From the NCBI GenBank assembly GCA_965276825.1, contig OZ255630.1:1240001-1304000 (forward strand): a stretch of DNA of 64,000 bases, in the 5' to 3' direction. This document shows positions 53,762 to 62,023 of the stretch, one piece after another. Under the pieces are notes generated by a model. It was not told the origin of the DNA. It did not search any database and worked only from the letters and a program-made list of their open reading frames with translations. The stretch is from G965276765 sp965276825. Lineage in GTDB: Bacteria > Actinomycetota > Acidimicrobiia > Acidimicrobiales > Palsa-688. Made by a program: the position numbers and the translations under genes. Position 1 is the first letter of the stretch; each line of letters begins with the position of its first letter.

Positions 53762-56301
53762 ATGGCCGCCGGGGTCCCCGCTCCCACCGGGCTGCCGGTG
53801 GAGGACGTCGTCGGCGAGCTGCGCGCCGCCCTGGCCGGCGGCGCCGCGGTGCTGCAGACCGAGCCGGGTGCGGGCAAGACCACGGTCGTCGCGCTCCGGC
53901 TCCTCGACGAGCCGTGGCTCCGCGGCGGACGCATCGTCCTCCTCGAACCCAGGCGGGTGGCGGCCAGGGCGGCGGCGGCCCGCATGGCCGCACTGCTCGG
54001 CGAGCCCGTCGGCGCGACGGTCGGCTACGTCACCCGGGACGACCGGCGCGTCGGCCCGACCACCCGCGTCGAGGTGGTCACCGAGGGCATCCTCACCCGG
54101 CGCCTCCAGGCCGACCCGTCCCTGCCCGGGGTCGGGTTGGTCGTCTTCGACGAGTTCCACGAGCGCCACCTGCAGGCCGACCTCGGCCTGACCCTCACCC
54201 TCGACGTGCGCCAGGGCCTGCGTCCCGACCTGCGGGTGCTGGTGATGTCCGCCACCATCGACCCTGGGCCCGTCGCCGCCCTGCTCGGTTCCGCCCCGGT
54301 CGTCACCAGCGCAGGCCGCACCCACCCCGTCGACGTGCGCTGGGACCGGCCAGGATCCGATGGCCGCCTGGCACCGCGCGCCGCCGCCGCCGTGCGCCGC
54401 GCCGTCGCCGACGACACCGGTGACGTGCTGGTGTTCCTGCCCGGCATCGGCGAGATCCGGGCCGTCTCCGAAACCCTCGCCGGCGTCGAAGGAGCCGACG
54501 TGGTGCCCCTCCACGGGTCGCTGCCGGCGAGCGCGCAGGACCTGGCCCTGCGGGCCGGGCCGCGCCGGCGCGTGGTGCTGGCCACCGACCTGGCCGAGTC
54601 GAGCGTGACCGTCGAAGGGGTCGGTGTCGTGGTCGACGCCGGCCTGGCCCGGCGCCCGTCCTACGACCCGGCCAGCGGGCTGAGCCGCCTGCGCACGGTC
54701 ATCGCGTCGCGCGCGTCGGCCGACCAGCGAGCCGGGCGGGCGGGGCGGCTCCGGGCCGGGGTCGTCTACCGGCTGTGGTCCGAGGCCGAGCACGCCGCAC
54801 GCCGCCCCTGGCCCGATCCCGAGATGGTCACCGCCGACCTCGCCGACGTGGCCCTGGAGCTGGCCGTGTGGGGAGCCTCCCCCGGCGACCTGCGCTGGAT
54901 CGACGAGCCCCCGCCCGGCGCCCTGTCGGCGGCCATCGGACTGCTCGAGGACCTGGGCGCGCTGGAGGGAGGCCGGCCCACCGACCTCGGCCGTCGCCTC
55001 ACCACCCTCCCCCTCCACCCTCGGCTGGGGACCATGCTGCTCGCTGCGCCGCCCGGCGGGCGCAGGACCGCGGCACTGCTGGCCGCGCTGCTCTCCGAGC
55101 GCGACGTGCTCCACCGCAGGGACGCGGCGGCCACCGCCGACGTGGGGCCGTTCGCCTGGCCGTGCTCCGACGCCACGGCGGCGAGCGCGCCACCGCCGAC
55201 CCGGGCTCCGTCGACGCGGGCTTCGTCGACCGGGCCGTGGTCGACCGGGCCACCGTGGCCACCGTCCGTCGGCGGGCCGAGCAACTCGAGCGTCGGGTCG
55301 GCGCCCGGGCTGGGGACGGCCCCGGCGACGCCGATCCCGGGGTGCTCCTCGCCGGCGCCTACCCGGACCGGATCGCCCAGGCGCGCGGCGCAGGGCGCTA
55401 CCGGCTGCGCCACGGCGGCGGGGCCACCCTCCCCGACCGCGACCCGCTGGCCGGCGTCGCCTGGCTGGTGGCGGCCGAGGTCGAAGGCGCCGCCGGCGGC
55501 ACGGGCCGGTCGGACGGGCGCATCCGCCTGGCCGCCGCACTCGACCGGGCCGACGTCGAGCGCATCGGGGGTGACCGCATCCGCACCGATGTGCGCCTCG
55601 AGTGGGACGACTCGGCCGACGACCTGCGCGCCGTCACCGAGCGCACCCTCGACGACCTCGTCCTCGACACCACCCGGAATCCGCCCGGCGCCGGCCCCGG
55701 CACCACCGCCGCCCTCGTCGCCAGGGCGCTCGACTCGGGCCTCGCCACCCTCGGCTGGACGCCGGCCAGCCGGGCGCTGCAGGCGCGTGCCGGCTGGGCT
55801 CGACGCACCATCGGCGACGACTGGCCCGACGTCTCCGACCAGGCGCTGGCCGCCACGGCCGACGGGTGGCTGGCCACCGCCCTGCACCGGGCCACCCGCC
55901 GGTCCGACCTGGGCCGGGTCGACCCAACGGTCGCCATCCGCGCCGCGCTCGGCGCCCGGCTCCACGACCTCGACCGCCTCCTGCCCGCATCGATCGAGCT
56001 GACCGGCGGCCGGCGGGTCCGGGTCGACTACGACGGCCAACGGCCCCGCATCTCGGCGCGGGCCCAGGATCTCTACGGCACCACCGTGCACCCGACGGTC
56101 GGCGGCGGCCGGGTGCCGGTGACCGTCGAGCTCCTCTCCCCCGCCGGGCGCCCCATCCAGGTCACCGCCGATCTCCCCGCCTTCTGGGCCGGGTCGTGGC
56201 GGGAGGTGCGCAAGGAGATGGCCGGCCGCTACCCCCGGCACGCCTGGCCCGACGACCCGGCGGCGGCCGCGCCGCCGCGCCCGACCGCTCGAAGGCGCTG
56301 A
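53762..56301 (+). pseudogene. hrpB: ATP-dependent helicase HrpB gene, interrupted by a one-base frameshift
   Basis: A DEAH-box helicase of about 846 aa when the two frames are joined. N-terminal frame (from 53762): Walker A in TEPGAGKTT, DEFHERH, SAT motif (VMSATID), VLVFLPGIGEI, and the motif VI region SADQRAGRAGR. From about 55148 the protein continues in the +2 frame (RLAVLRRHGGERATAD onwards) through the HrpB C-terminal domain to the stop at 56301. The break lies at a run of four G (55144-55147); one extra G would restore DVGAVRLAVL. HrpB is a dispensable helicase of unknown target in most bacteria. Domains are otherwise intact, so an assembly error is plausible. Confidence 0.85.
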
Positions 56302-56341
56302 GGCCGCCGCGTTGCCCGCCCCTCAGGGAGCGGCCGAGGAG

Positions 56342-56347
56342 TACCGT
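56342..56347 (+). promoter_or_regulatory. -10-like TACCGT before small ORF 56355
   Basis: TACCGT ends 7 nt before the GTG at 56355. Confidence 0.4.
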
Positions 56348-56354
56348 TGCGACG

Positions 56355-56444
56355 GTGGGGGCCAGGAAAGGGGGGTCGATGCTCAAGAGGATCGCTGAGT
56401 TTCTGACGTTGCGGTGGCTGTGGGACCGCCACAAGCAGCGCTGA
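56355..56444 (+). CDS. Candidate 21-29 aa basic small protein
   Basis: From ATG 56379 the peptide is MLKRIAEFLTLRWLWDRHKQ plus Arg (21 aa), with AAAGGGGGG 4-8 nt upstream; an in-frame GTG at 56355, 7 nt after TACCGT, would add MGARKGGS. The peptide is amphipathic and Arg/Lys/Trp-rich, suggesting membrane contact. A UUCG-loop hairpin at 56454-56478 closes the unit 10 nt after the stop. Such tiny ORFs are usually missed by gene callers. Expression unproven. Confidence 0.5.
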   Translation: MGARKGGSMLKRIAEFLTLRWLWDRHKQR

Positions 56445-56453
56445 CCCGATCCG

Positions 56454-56478
56454 GGCCCCCGCTTCGGTGGGGGTCCCT
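56454..56478 (+). terminator. UUCG-loop hairpin terminator
   Basis: A 10-bp GC-rich stem, with two G-U pairs, closed by a TTCG tetraloop (GGGCCCCCGC / GTGGGGGTCCC), starting 10 nt after the stop of the small ORF, with TTCG following. It fits a rho-independent terminator of the actinobacterial type, without a long U-tract. Confidence 0.65.
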
Positions 56479-56547
56479 TCGCGTGCGTGCTTCCTGGCGC
56501 CGGCCTTCGCCCATCGGCGCGGAAGGGCGAAGTCGCGCCTCCCGAGG

Positions 56548-56573
56548 AGGAGGTTGCCTCAGGGCAACCTCCT
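56548..56573 (+). promoter_or_regulatory. Perfect 11-bp hairpin containing AGGAGG
   Basis: AGGAGGTTGCC, a TCAG loop and GGCAACCTCCT pair without mismatch. It lies 45 nt before the gene at 56619 and buries a consensus AGGAGG. It could be an attenuator, a second terminator or a protein-binding RNA. Confidence 0.55.
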
Positions 56574-56618
56574 GGCCACCGATACAGGGCCTGCGGGTGA
56601 CGAGCGGAGGTCGTGGCG

Positions 56619-56978
56619 TTGACGGACGAAGTGGGTGGCGGCGACAACCGCTGGTCGAGGCGGTGGCGGACGGCGATGCTGATCCGCGCCGCCGTGGCGG
56701 TCGGGCCGGCCCTGCTGGCCGTGGGCACGGGTGTGGGGCTGAGCCCCACGCCGCCCCCGCCCAGGCCCGCGCCCCCGTCGCCGGCACCGCCGGTCAAGCC
56801 CGCACCGCCGGTCAAGCCCGCACCGCCGTCGCCGGCTCCCCCGGTCACGACGTCAACCCCTCCCAGGACCGCGACACCGCCGACCACGCCCGCTCCCCCC
56901 ACCACCGCCCCCGCCGACAATCACGGCGGCCAGCCGGGCAACGGGCACGGCAAGGGCCCCGGAGGAAACGGCCACTGA
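56619..56978 (+). CDS. Proline-rich membrane-anchored protein, hypothetical
   Basis: A 119-aa protein. A basic N-terminus (NRWSRRWRTAM) and one hydrophobic helix (about 20-42) precede a Pro/Ala/Lys repeat region (PAPPVKPAPPVKPAPP and TTPAPPTTAPA) and a Gly/His-rich end (NGHGKGPGGNGH). It is probably an anchored surface protein whose Pro region spans the wall. TTG at 56619 is preferred: GGAGG is 8 nt upstream; GTG at 56613 is only 2 nt from it. Confidence 0.65.
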   Translation: MTDEVGGGDNRWSRRWRTAMLIRAAVAVGPALLAVGTGVGLSPTPPPPRPAPPSPAPPVKPAPPVKPAPPSPAPPVTTSTPPRTATPPTTPAPPTTAPADNHGGQPGNGHGKGPGGNGH

Positions 56979-57051
56979 TCGGAGCAGCGCGCTCCCGACC
57001 TCCTCCTCGGCCCTGAGCCCGCCCGACGAGGGCCGCCGCCGGCGACGGGGT

Positions 57052-57510
57052 CTACGACAGGGTGATCCGGGCGCTGCGAAGGACGGTGGCGTCGCCGAGG
57101 CTGGTCGGCGGCTTGGCCCCGTCGACCAGGACCACGAAGTACTGGCCGGGGGTGAGCTTGGCGGCCACCTGGATGCCGACGCCGTGGTGCACGCCTACGC
57201 CGACCGACGTGTACCCGAGCACCGTGCCGGGCTTGCCGCCGAGCTCGGACGCGAGCACCAGGTAGGCCTTGGCCGTGGAGGTGACGGCGTGGGATGCCGC
57301 CACCGTCGCCACCGTGACGCGGAAGCCGTCGGTCGCCTGGTTGGCGGCGACGAGCTGGACCGGCACGGCGTTCTGGCTGCGCTGCTGCTTCGTCGCCTGC
57401 TTGGAGGCGTGCACACTGGATCCGTGGGACGAGGATCCGCACGCTCCCAGGCCCACCACCGACGCCACCACCACTGCAGCCATCGCCAACGATCGCATCA
57501 TCGTCCTCAT
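57052..57510 (-). CDS. Small lipoprotein, hypothetical
   Basis: A 152-aa lipoprotein. The signal peptide has a lipobox (GLGAC, about residues 20-24) then a Ser/His/Gln-rich linker. The mature part (VQLVAANQATDGFRVTVATVAAS, GYTSVGVGVHHGVGIQVAAKL, PGQYFVVLVDGAK) looks like an Ig-like beta sandwich. GGAGG is 8 nt before the ATG at 57510. Function unknown. Confidence 0.75.
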   Translation of the reverse strand: MRTMMRSLAMAAVVVASVVGLGACGSSSHGSSVHASKQATKQQRSQNAVPVQLVAANQATDGFRVTVATVAASHAVTSTAKAYLVLASELGGKPGTVLGYTSVGVGVHHGVGIQVAAKLTPGQYFVVLVDGAKPPTSLGDATVLRSARITLS

Positions 57511-57614
57511 GCTCGTCTCCTCCCTACTGCCGACCCACGTCGACCTGACCACCTGGTACCCGTCAGGACGGTCCCCCACGCAACGGGTGCCATCTCCCTC
57601 CGCCGCTCGTGCGC

Positions 57615-57794
57615 TCAATACGTGGAGGGAGGATCGCTGGCCGGGAACGACTCCTCGCTGGCCTCCGTGACCCCGTCGTCGTCCGCCTCGGGGTCGGCGT
57701 CGGGCACGGTGCGCTGACCAATGGTGCGCTGACCAACGGTGCGCTCGGCATCGAGGTCGCCGTCGGAGGGAGTCGGGACGGGGGCATCGGTCAT
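57615..57794 (-). CDS. 59-aa SFPASDPP-motif small protein
   Basis: Starts MTDAPVPTPSDGDLDAERTV and ends with SEESFPASDPPSTY. The ESFPASDPPS ending is the hallmark of a widespread, uncharacterised family of very small acidic proteins in actinobacteria and proteobacteria. AGGAG lies 7 nt before the ATG. The middle has a short repeat (TVGQRTIGQRTV) from a 15-bp DNA repeat. Follows the 57836 gene on the same strand, 41 nt apart. Confidence 0.7.
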   Translation of the reverse strand: MTDAPVPTPSDGDLDAERTVGQRTIGQRTVPDADPEADDDGVTEASEESFPASDPPSTY

Positions 57795-57835
57795 GCCCCG
57801 CTCCTACCCACCCGCCGCTGCCACCACCGGCGGGT

Positions 57836-58015
57836 TCACCACCGCCGCCGTCGCTGCGACTCGGCCCGGGCCAGACGGGCCCCCCGTCGAAGGGCCCCCG
57901 ACACCACCGACTTCCCCCTCGCCGCCTCGAGGCGGTCGGCCAGCACCTCGGCCGAGCGGCCGGCAACCGGCACGACGACCGCCACGGCCAAAAGACGCAC
58001 CAGTCGGCGTCTCAC
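57836..58015 (-). CDS. 59-aa membrane-associated basic small protein
   Basis: Starts MRRRLVRLLAVAVVVPVAGR: an Arg-rich start, one hydrophobic helix, then AEVLADRLEAARGKSVVSGALR and an Arg-rich end (RRRRW). The shape recalls small stress-associated membrane proteins near SFPASDPP-type genes, as here. GTG start without Shine-Dalgarno. No family assigned. Confidence 0.55.
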   Translation of the reverse strand: MRRRLVRLLAVAVVVPVAGRSAEVLADRLEAARGKSVVSGALRRGARLARAESQRRRRW

Positions 58016-58095
58016 GGTTGCACGCGACGGGCGCTCGCGGAGGGGGATGTCATGGGATCGGTTCTACCCCGGCGGCACCGGCTTACCCCATCGGG

Positions 58096-59277
58096 CTACG
58101 GACGAAGGACGATCTTGACCGCGCCGTCCTGCTTCTTCTGGAAGATCTCGTAGGCGTGCGCAGCCTGGTCGAGGGGGAGGTGGTGGGTGGCGAAGCCGTC
58201 GACGCCGAGAGGGTCGGCGTCGGTGAGGAGCGGGAGGATGTCGGGAACCCAGCGCAGGACGTTGGCCTGGCCCATCCGCAGCTGGATCTGCTTGTCGAAC
58301 AGGGTCGTCATCGGCATCGGGTCGGCGGCGCCGGCGTAGACCCCGATGACGGAGATGGTCCCGCCGCGGCGCACGAGATCGATGGCGGAATAGAGCGCGG
58401 CCATCCGGTCCACGCCCATCGCCTTGCTGAGCGGGGCGGCGAGGGCGTCGGGCAGGAATCCGGTGACCGTCTGGAGCAGCTTGGCCGCCGGCGCGCCGTG
58501 CGCTTCCATACCGACCGCATCGATGACTGAATCCGGGCCCCGGCCGTCGGTCGAGCCGCGCACGACCTCACCGAGGTCGTCGCCGTGATCGGTGAGGTCG
58601 ATGGTCTCGATGCCTCGGGCGCTCGCTCTGGCCAGGCGCTCCGGCACGAGATCGACAGCGATCACCCGATGCCCGAGGTGCTGGGCGATGCGCGCCGCCA
58701 TGTCGCCGATCGGGCCGAGCCCGAGCACCACCACCGAGCCGCCGTCGGGGATCCCGGCGTACTGGACGGCCTGCCAGGCGGTGGGCAGCACGTCGGACAG
58801 GTACACGAAGCGGTCGTCGGGCGGCCCGTCTGGCACCTTGATGTGGGTGGTCTGCGCCTGCGGCACCCGCAGGTACTCGGCCTGGCCACCCGGAACCTCG
58901 CCGTAGAGCTTGGAGAAGCCGAAGAGCGCCGCGCCGGTCCCCTGCTCGTGGACCTGTGTCGTCTCGCACTGGCTGTAGAGCTTCTCGCTGCACATGAAGC
59001 AGTGGCCGCACGACATCTGGAACGGGATGACCACCCGGTCACCGGCTTTGATCGCGCCGACCTCCGCTCCGACCTCCTCGACGATCCCCATCGGCTCGTG
59101 GCCCATGATGTCGCCCGCGCCCATGAAGGCCGTCAGGGTCTCGTACAGGTGAAGGTCCGAACCGCAGATGTTGGTGCTGGTGATACGGACGATCGCATCC
59201 GTCGGTTTCTGGATGGCCGGATCGGGAACCGTCTCGACGCTCACCGTGCGCTTCGCCTGCCACGTGACTGCTCTCAT
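58096..59277 (-). CDS. Zinc-dependent alcohol/formaldehyde dehydrogenase
   Basis: A 393-aa medium-chain dehydrogenase. Catalytic zinc ligands are Cys (NICGSDLHLYE) and His-Glu (MGHEPMGIVEEVG); the structural zinc loop is SCGHCFMCSEKLYSQC. The Rossmann part has VVVLGLGPIGDMAARIA and VIAVDLVPERL. The glutathione-independent formaldehyde dehydrogenase-like group fits best (FGFSKLYGEVPGGQAEYLRVP). GGGAG upstream of the ATG. It lies in a stress-type gene stretch. Confidence 0.92.
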   Translation of the reverse strand: MRAVTWQAKRTVSVETVPDPAIQKPTDAIVRITSTNICGSDLHLYETLTAFMGAGDIMGHEPMGIVEEVGAEVGAIKAGDRVVIPFQMSCGHCFMCSEKLYSQCETTQVHEQGTGAALFGFSKLYGEVPGGQAEYLRVPQAQTTHIKVPDGPPDDRFVYLSDVLPTAWQAVQYAGIPDGGSVVVLGLGPIGDMAARIAQHLGHRVIAVDLVPERLARASARGIETIDLTDHGDDLGEVVRGSTDGRGPDSVIDAVGMEAHGAPAAKLLQTVTGFLPDALAAPLSKAMGVDRMAALYSAIDLVRRGGTISVIGVYAGAADPMPMTTLFDKQIQLRMGQANVLRWVPDILPLLTDADPLGVDGFATHHLPLDQAAHAYEIFQKKQDGAVKIVLRP

Positions 59278-59617
59278 GTCGACTCCCTGGGTCCGTCGGC
59301 GGGCCTCACCGGCCCTCGCCTGCGTGCTGGATACCCGGAGAATGGGAGCTCAAGCACGACTGCTAGCGCTCGATGGTCGATCTGGCCGGGGGCGCGGGCG
59401 CGTGCGACCCGGCTGCGTTCCCGGCCTGGCTGCTGCGTGACCGACGGGACGTTCGCCGCGATCAGCTTCGTTGGGGAAAATGACGCCCGTATCGCGCTGC
59501 GGCCGTGCTGCGGAGCGGTCGTGCGGCGCGGCGGGTCGCCCGGAAGCAGGTACGGCTCCGGCCCCTCAGCGCGTCGGGATGGAACACGGGACCAGTCGGC
59601 TCTCGGACCGTCGGTCG
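59278..59617. other. Intergenic region, 340 bp
   Basis: No frame with a start, ribosome site and protein-like composition. The short plus frame near 59445-59500 (FAAISFVGENDARIALRP) looks faintly coding and may be debris. Confidence 0.4.
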
Positions 59618-60172
59618 TCAGCCCGGCAGAACCCGGCCGAGCAGGCCACCAGCGACCTCGGCTGGGCGTTGCTGCTCACCCATCCGGGCACTCACGACGA
59701 CAAGGGCGCCGGTGAGCAGCGGAATGGCCCACTGGAGGGGCCGAAGCATCTTCTGGGCCCTGGCTGCATCAGCAGGGGTCTGCGAGGACGGCTCCGTGGC
59801 GCCGTCGACGTGGATGTCGGGCGTGGCGTCCAGCTTGGTGCCGGCAGCACCCGACAGCGCGGTGGCCGCCAGGGCGGCACCGGTCAGTGCGGTCTTGGTG
59901 ACGGTCCAAGCAGCGACACCGGATTGTCCGGCGATCCGCTGCCGGTTCGCTCCGATGATCAGCGCCCCGCCGAGCAGATGAGCGGCGATGGCCGCTGCGC
60001 TGACCGGAGCCCAGCGCTTCCAACCCCTGGTCGCGATCGCCGAGCGCTCCCGAGGGTTGTTCGCCTGTGCTGCGGACCCGTTGAGCCCGACGGCGCCCAT
60101 GAGCGAGCCCCCGAACCAGGCGGCCAGTCCGACATCGTGCAGCGAGCGGGCAAACGTGTTTGTCTCAGCCAT
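59618..60172 (-). CDS. Four-helix membrane protein, hypothetical
   Basis: A 184-aa protein with about four helices (VGLAAWFGGSLMGAVGL; PVSAAAIAAHLLGGALIIG; TALTGAALAATALSGAAG; AIPLLTGALVVVSARMGEQQ). The unit AAWFGG.LMG..GLN is typical of a family of small actinobacterial and proteobacterial membrane proteins without known function. GAGGAG precedes the ATG at 60172. Same strand as the small protein gene at 60371. Confidence 0.75.
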   Translation of the reverse strand: MAETNTFARSLHDVGLAAWFGGSLMGAVGLNGSAAQANNPRERSAIATRGWKRWAPVSAAAIAAHLLGGALIIGANRQRIAGQSGVAAWTVTKTALTGAALAATALSGAAGTKLDATPDIHVDGATEPSSQTPADAARAQKMLRPLQWAIPLLTGALVVVSARMGEQQRPAEVAGGLLGRVLPG

Positions 60173-60370
60173 GACTCTCCTCGGGACGAGCGACCACTCG
60201 GTGGTCGTCGGGCAACTAATGCCCATCCAGCGTGGTTTCGCTCAGGTTTCTCGCCGTCGGGACGGCACGGCTGCGCCCGACCGCCCGCAGAGTCCGACGC
60301 CAGGTCGGAAGCCGCCCGCCTTCGGCTGAGCGAACCCGGACGCTCCAGTCGGAGCGCCCGGATGGCCCGT

Positions 60371-60547
60371 CTACTGCGGCGGCTGACCGCCAAGGTCTTT
60401 TTCGAGGTCAGCAGCACCCTTGTCGATCGCGCCGCGGTCCTTACCACCGAGCTGCTTGTCCGCCTCCTTGTCGAGGTCCTGGATCCCCTCGTCAGCCTGC
60501 TGCGGGTGGTCCTTGATTTCCTTCTCGATGTCTCCGAAATCGGGCAT
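60371..60547 (-). CDS. 58-aa Rv0909/MT0933-like antitoxin-type small protein
   Basis: Begins MPDFGDIEKEIKDHPQQADE and continues DKEADKQLGGKDRGAIDKGAADLEKDLGG in two parts. The charged, helical IEKKAKDHPxxADEGIDKxGD pattern is that of the Rv0909/MT0933-like small antitoxin family (partner Rv0910 in M. tuberculosis). No START-type toxin gene is next to it, so it is either orphan or has another role. Assignment from memory of the pattern. Confidence 0.6.
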   Translation of the reverse strand: MPDFGDIEKEIKDHPQQADEGIQDLDKEADKQLGGKDRGAIDKGAADLEKDLGGQPPQ

Positions 60548-60644
60548 GTCTCGTTGATACCCGGCGACGACCCGTCGGAACCGGCATCCCCCGTCCGCGC
60601 CGGTCGAGGCGGACCTCGGACTGGGCGGAGGTTCGGGCCCTGCG

Positions 60645-60665
60645 CTACGTTTCAGTCACGTAGCC
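60645..60665. promoter_or_regulatory. 7-bp inverted repeat GCTACGT-N7-ACGTAGC
   Basis: Lies in the 220-bp gap between the 60547 start and the STAS gene; a possible operator for either. Confidence 0.3.
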
Positions 60666-60768
60666 AGCGGACTTCGACCTCGGCCTCTCACTGCGTTTCG
60701 CTCACTCGAGACGAGGACGGTCGGCCATGAGCTAGGCCGGTGAGATTGTTCAGGTCCACGTACGCCAC

Positions 60769-61113
60769 GTGGGCCCGGAGTCGTTGCTGTCGATCATCGG
60801 CGAGCTGGATATCTCTTCCTCGGCGTTCCTGGGGGCTGCGGCCGATGATGCGCTGGGCGGCGGATGCCGACGGTTGACACTGTTCCTCGGGCGGCTCGGC
60901 TTCGTCGATGTCGCGGGTCTGCGTTGTCTTCGGGAGGTCGTGGACCGGGCGCGAGAAGAAGGCGTCACCGTCCGCCTCGTCGACGCGGACGAGCATTTCC
61001 GGCGGACAGCACGGCTGGCCGGCATGTCCTCCCTGCTCGATGGCCGCTCGACGGCCCAGCTGATGCCGCCGGCGCGCATGGCCCCGCCACCACCGGGCCG
61101 TCTTCCGGCATGA
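60769..61113 (+). CDS. STAS-domain protein without phosphorylatable Ser
   Basis: A 114-aa STAS protein. SLLSIIGELDISSSAFLGAA and LTLFLGRLGFVDVAGLRCLREVV are the first strands and helix; at the phosphosite (DSSG) the sequence is DVAG, so the residue is Ala and no phosphorylation is possible. GVTVRLVDADEHFRR fits the next strand and helix. GTG at 60769 is the only conventional start, and the first strand suggests the protein may begin a little earlier. A partner kinase remnant lies at 61437-61547. Confidence 0.65.
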   Translation: MGPESLLSIIGELDISSSAFLGAAADDALGGGCRRLTLFLGRLGFVDVAGLRCLREVVDRAREEGVTVRLVDADEHFRRTARLAGMSSLLDGRSTAQLMPPARMAPPPPGRLPA

Positions 61114-61436
61114 ACGAGACGCCCGACCGCCGAAGTTCGACGGCGCCTCGGACGGCGCCGCTGTCCTCGACCGGCGCCGACCGGGCGCGCGGAGGGCTGA
61201 CGCGCAGAGTGCCCCGGCCGAAGCCGGGGCCCGGTCGGCTCAACGGTAAGTTCGCCTGGCGACCGCTCGCAAGCGTCCTCCACCCGGCGCACCTCCACCG
61301 TTGGCCGGGCGGACGGGCGGACGGGCGGACGGGCTGAGCGCAGCTCAGGGGTCTCGGCGTCGAAGTCCTCCAAGTCGGGCCCGGAGGAGAGGTCCGGTCG
61401 CGGCACGTCGCGCGCGACGTGTCTGGCGTCGGCGAG
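61114..61436. other. Low-complexity stretch, no supported gene
   Basis: Between the STAS gene and the HATPase remnant. All frames are Arg/Pro-rich and unlike proteins. A GGGCGGAC repeat lies at 61306-61330. Confidence 0.4.
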
Positions 61437-61547
61437 TGCGTTGATCTCGCACCACAGGCTCTCGGCATGCGCAGACAGCTCGGTGCCCCAGCGGGAGGTC
61501 AGGCTGTCGAGGAGATGCAGCCCCCCGCCGGTCGTGGTCTCCAACCC
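61437..61547 (-). pseudogene. C-terminal remnant of an HATPase (anti-sigma/SpoIIE-type) protein
   Basis: The minus strand reads TTTGGGLHLLDSLTSRWGTE and then AHAESLWCEINAL. This is the last strand of the RsbW/HATPase_c family: G-x-GLxLVxxL-x3-WG then WxE. The ATP-binding N-box and start are missing, so only the end survives. It may be the lost partner of the STAS protein at 60769. Confidence 0.5.
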
Positions 61548-61754
61548 ATGGTGCCCGGGCATCGTCGAGCCGGACTGCCGTCGATGACCCTCGACCTGCG
61601 CCGTGCTGGCGGCGACACGGGCAACCACCACCACCGCCTTCCCCATCGCGCCGGCTTCCCATCACGCTGGCCGGGAGCGAGTACGGCGCGGCCCGCACCG
61701 ACCTGGCGCCCGGCCACGCGCGTGCCCTGCGTGGCCACCGAGCACCACCCGTCT

Positions 61755-61780
61755 CACCCGTATCACCCGTGATACGGGTG
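61755..61780. promoter_or_regulatory. Perfect 12-bp inverted repeat, likely toxin-antitoxin operator
   Basis: CACCCGTATCAC, a CC spacer, and GTGATACGGGTG. It ends 6 nt before the antitoxin ATG at 61787, the usual place for autorepression by a Phd-PIN complex. A third half-site (CACCCGTCTCAC) overlaps its left arm. Confidence 0.75.
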
Positions 61781-61786
61781 GGCTCC

Positions 61787-62023
61787 ATGTCGAACGTGTC
61801 CATCCGCGACCTGCGAAATCACGGAGGCGACGTTGTCGAGCGGGCATGTCGGGGCGAGCGCGTCACGATCACCCGGGACGGCACGCCCGTCGCCGAGCTG
61901 CGCCCGCTGGCTCCGAGAGCCCTCTCCGCAGAGGTGCTGATCGCCCGCCGAGGGAACTTGCCGGCGATCGATGCTGAACGGCTCCGAGGCGACATCGACG
62001 CCACGATCGACGCCGAGCTGTGA
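61787..62023 (+). CDS. Phd/YefM-type antitoxin
   Basis: A 78-aa antitoxin. SNVSIRDLRNHGGDVVERACRGERVTITRDGTPVAELRPL is the Phd/YefM fold with the usual RDLRN and G-x-P-VAEL; the C-terminal part (EVLIARRGNLPAID, DIDATIDAEL) is the toxin-neutralising helix. The TGA overlaps the GTG of the PIN toxin gene (GTGA at 62020). The GTG at 61769 lies in the operator, so ATG 61787 is preferred. Confidence 0.9.
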   Translation: MSNVSIRDLRNHGGDVVERACRGERVTITRDGTPVAELRPLAPRALSAEVLIARRGNLPAIDAERLRGDIDATIDAEL

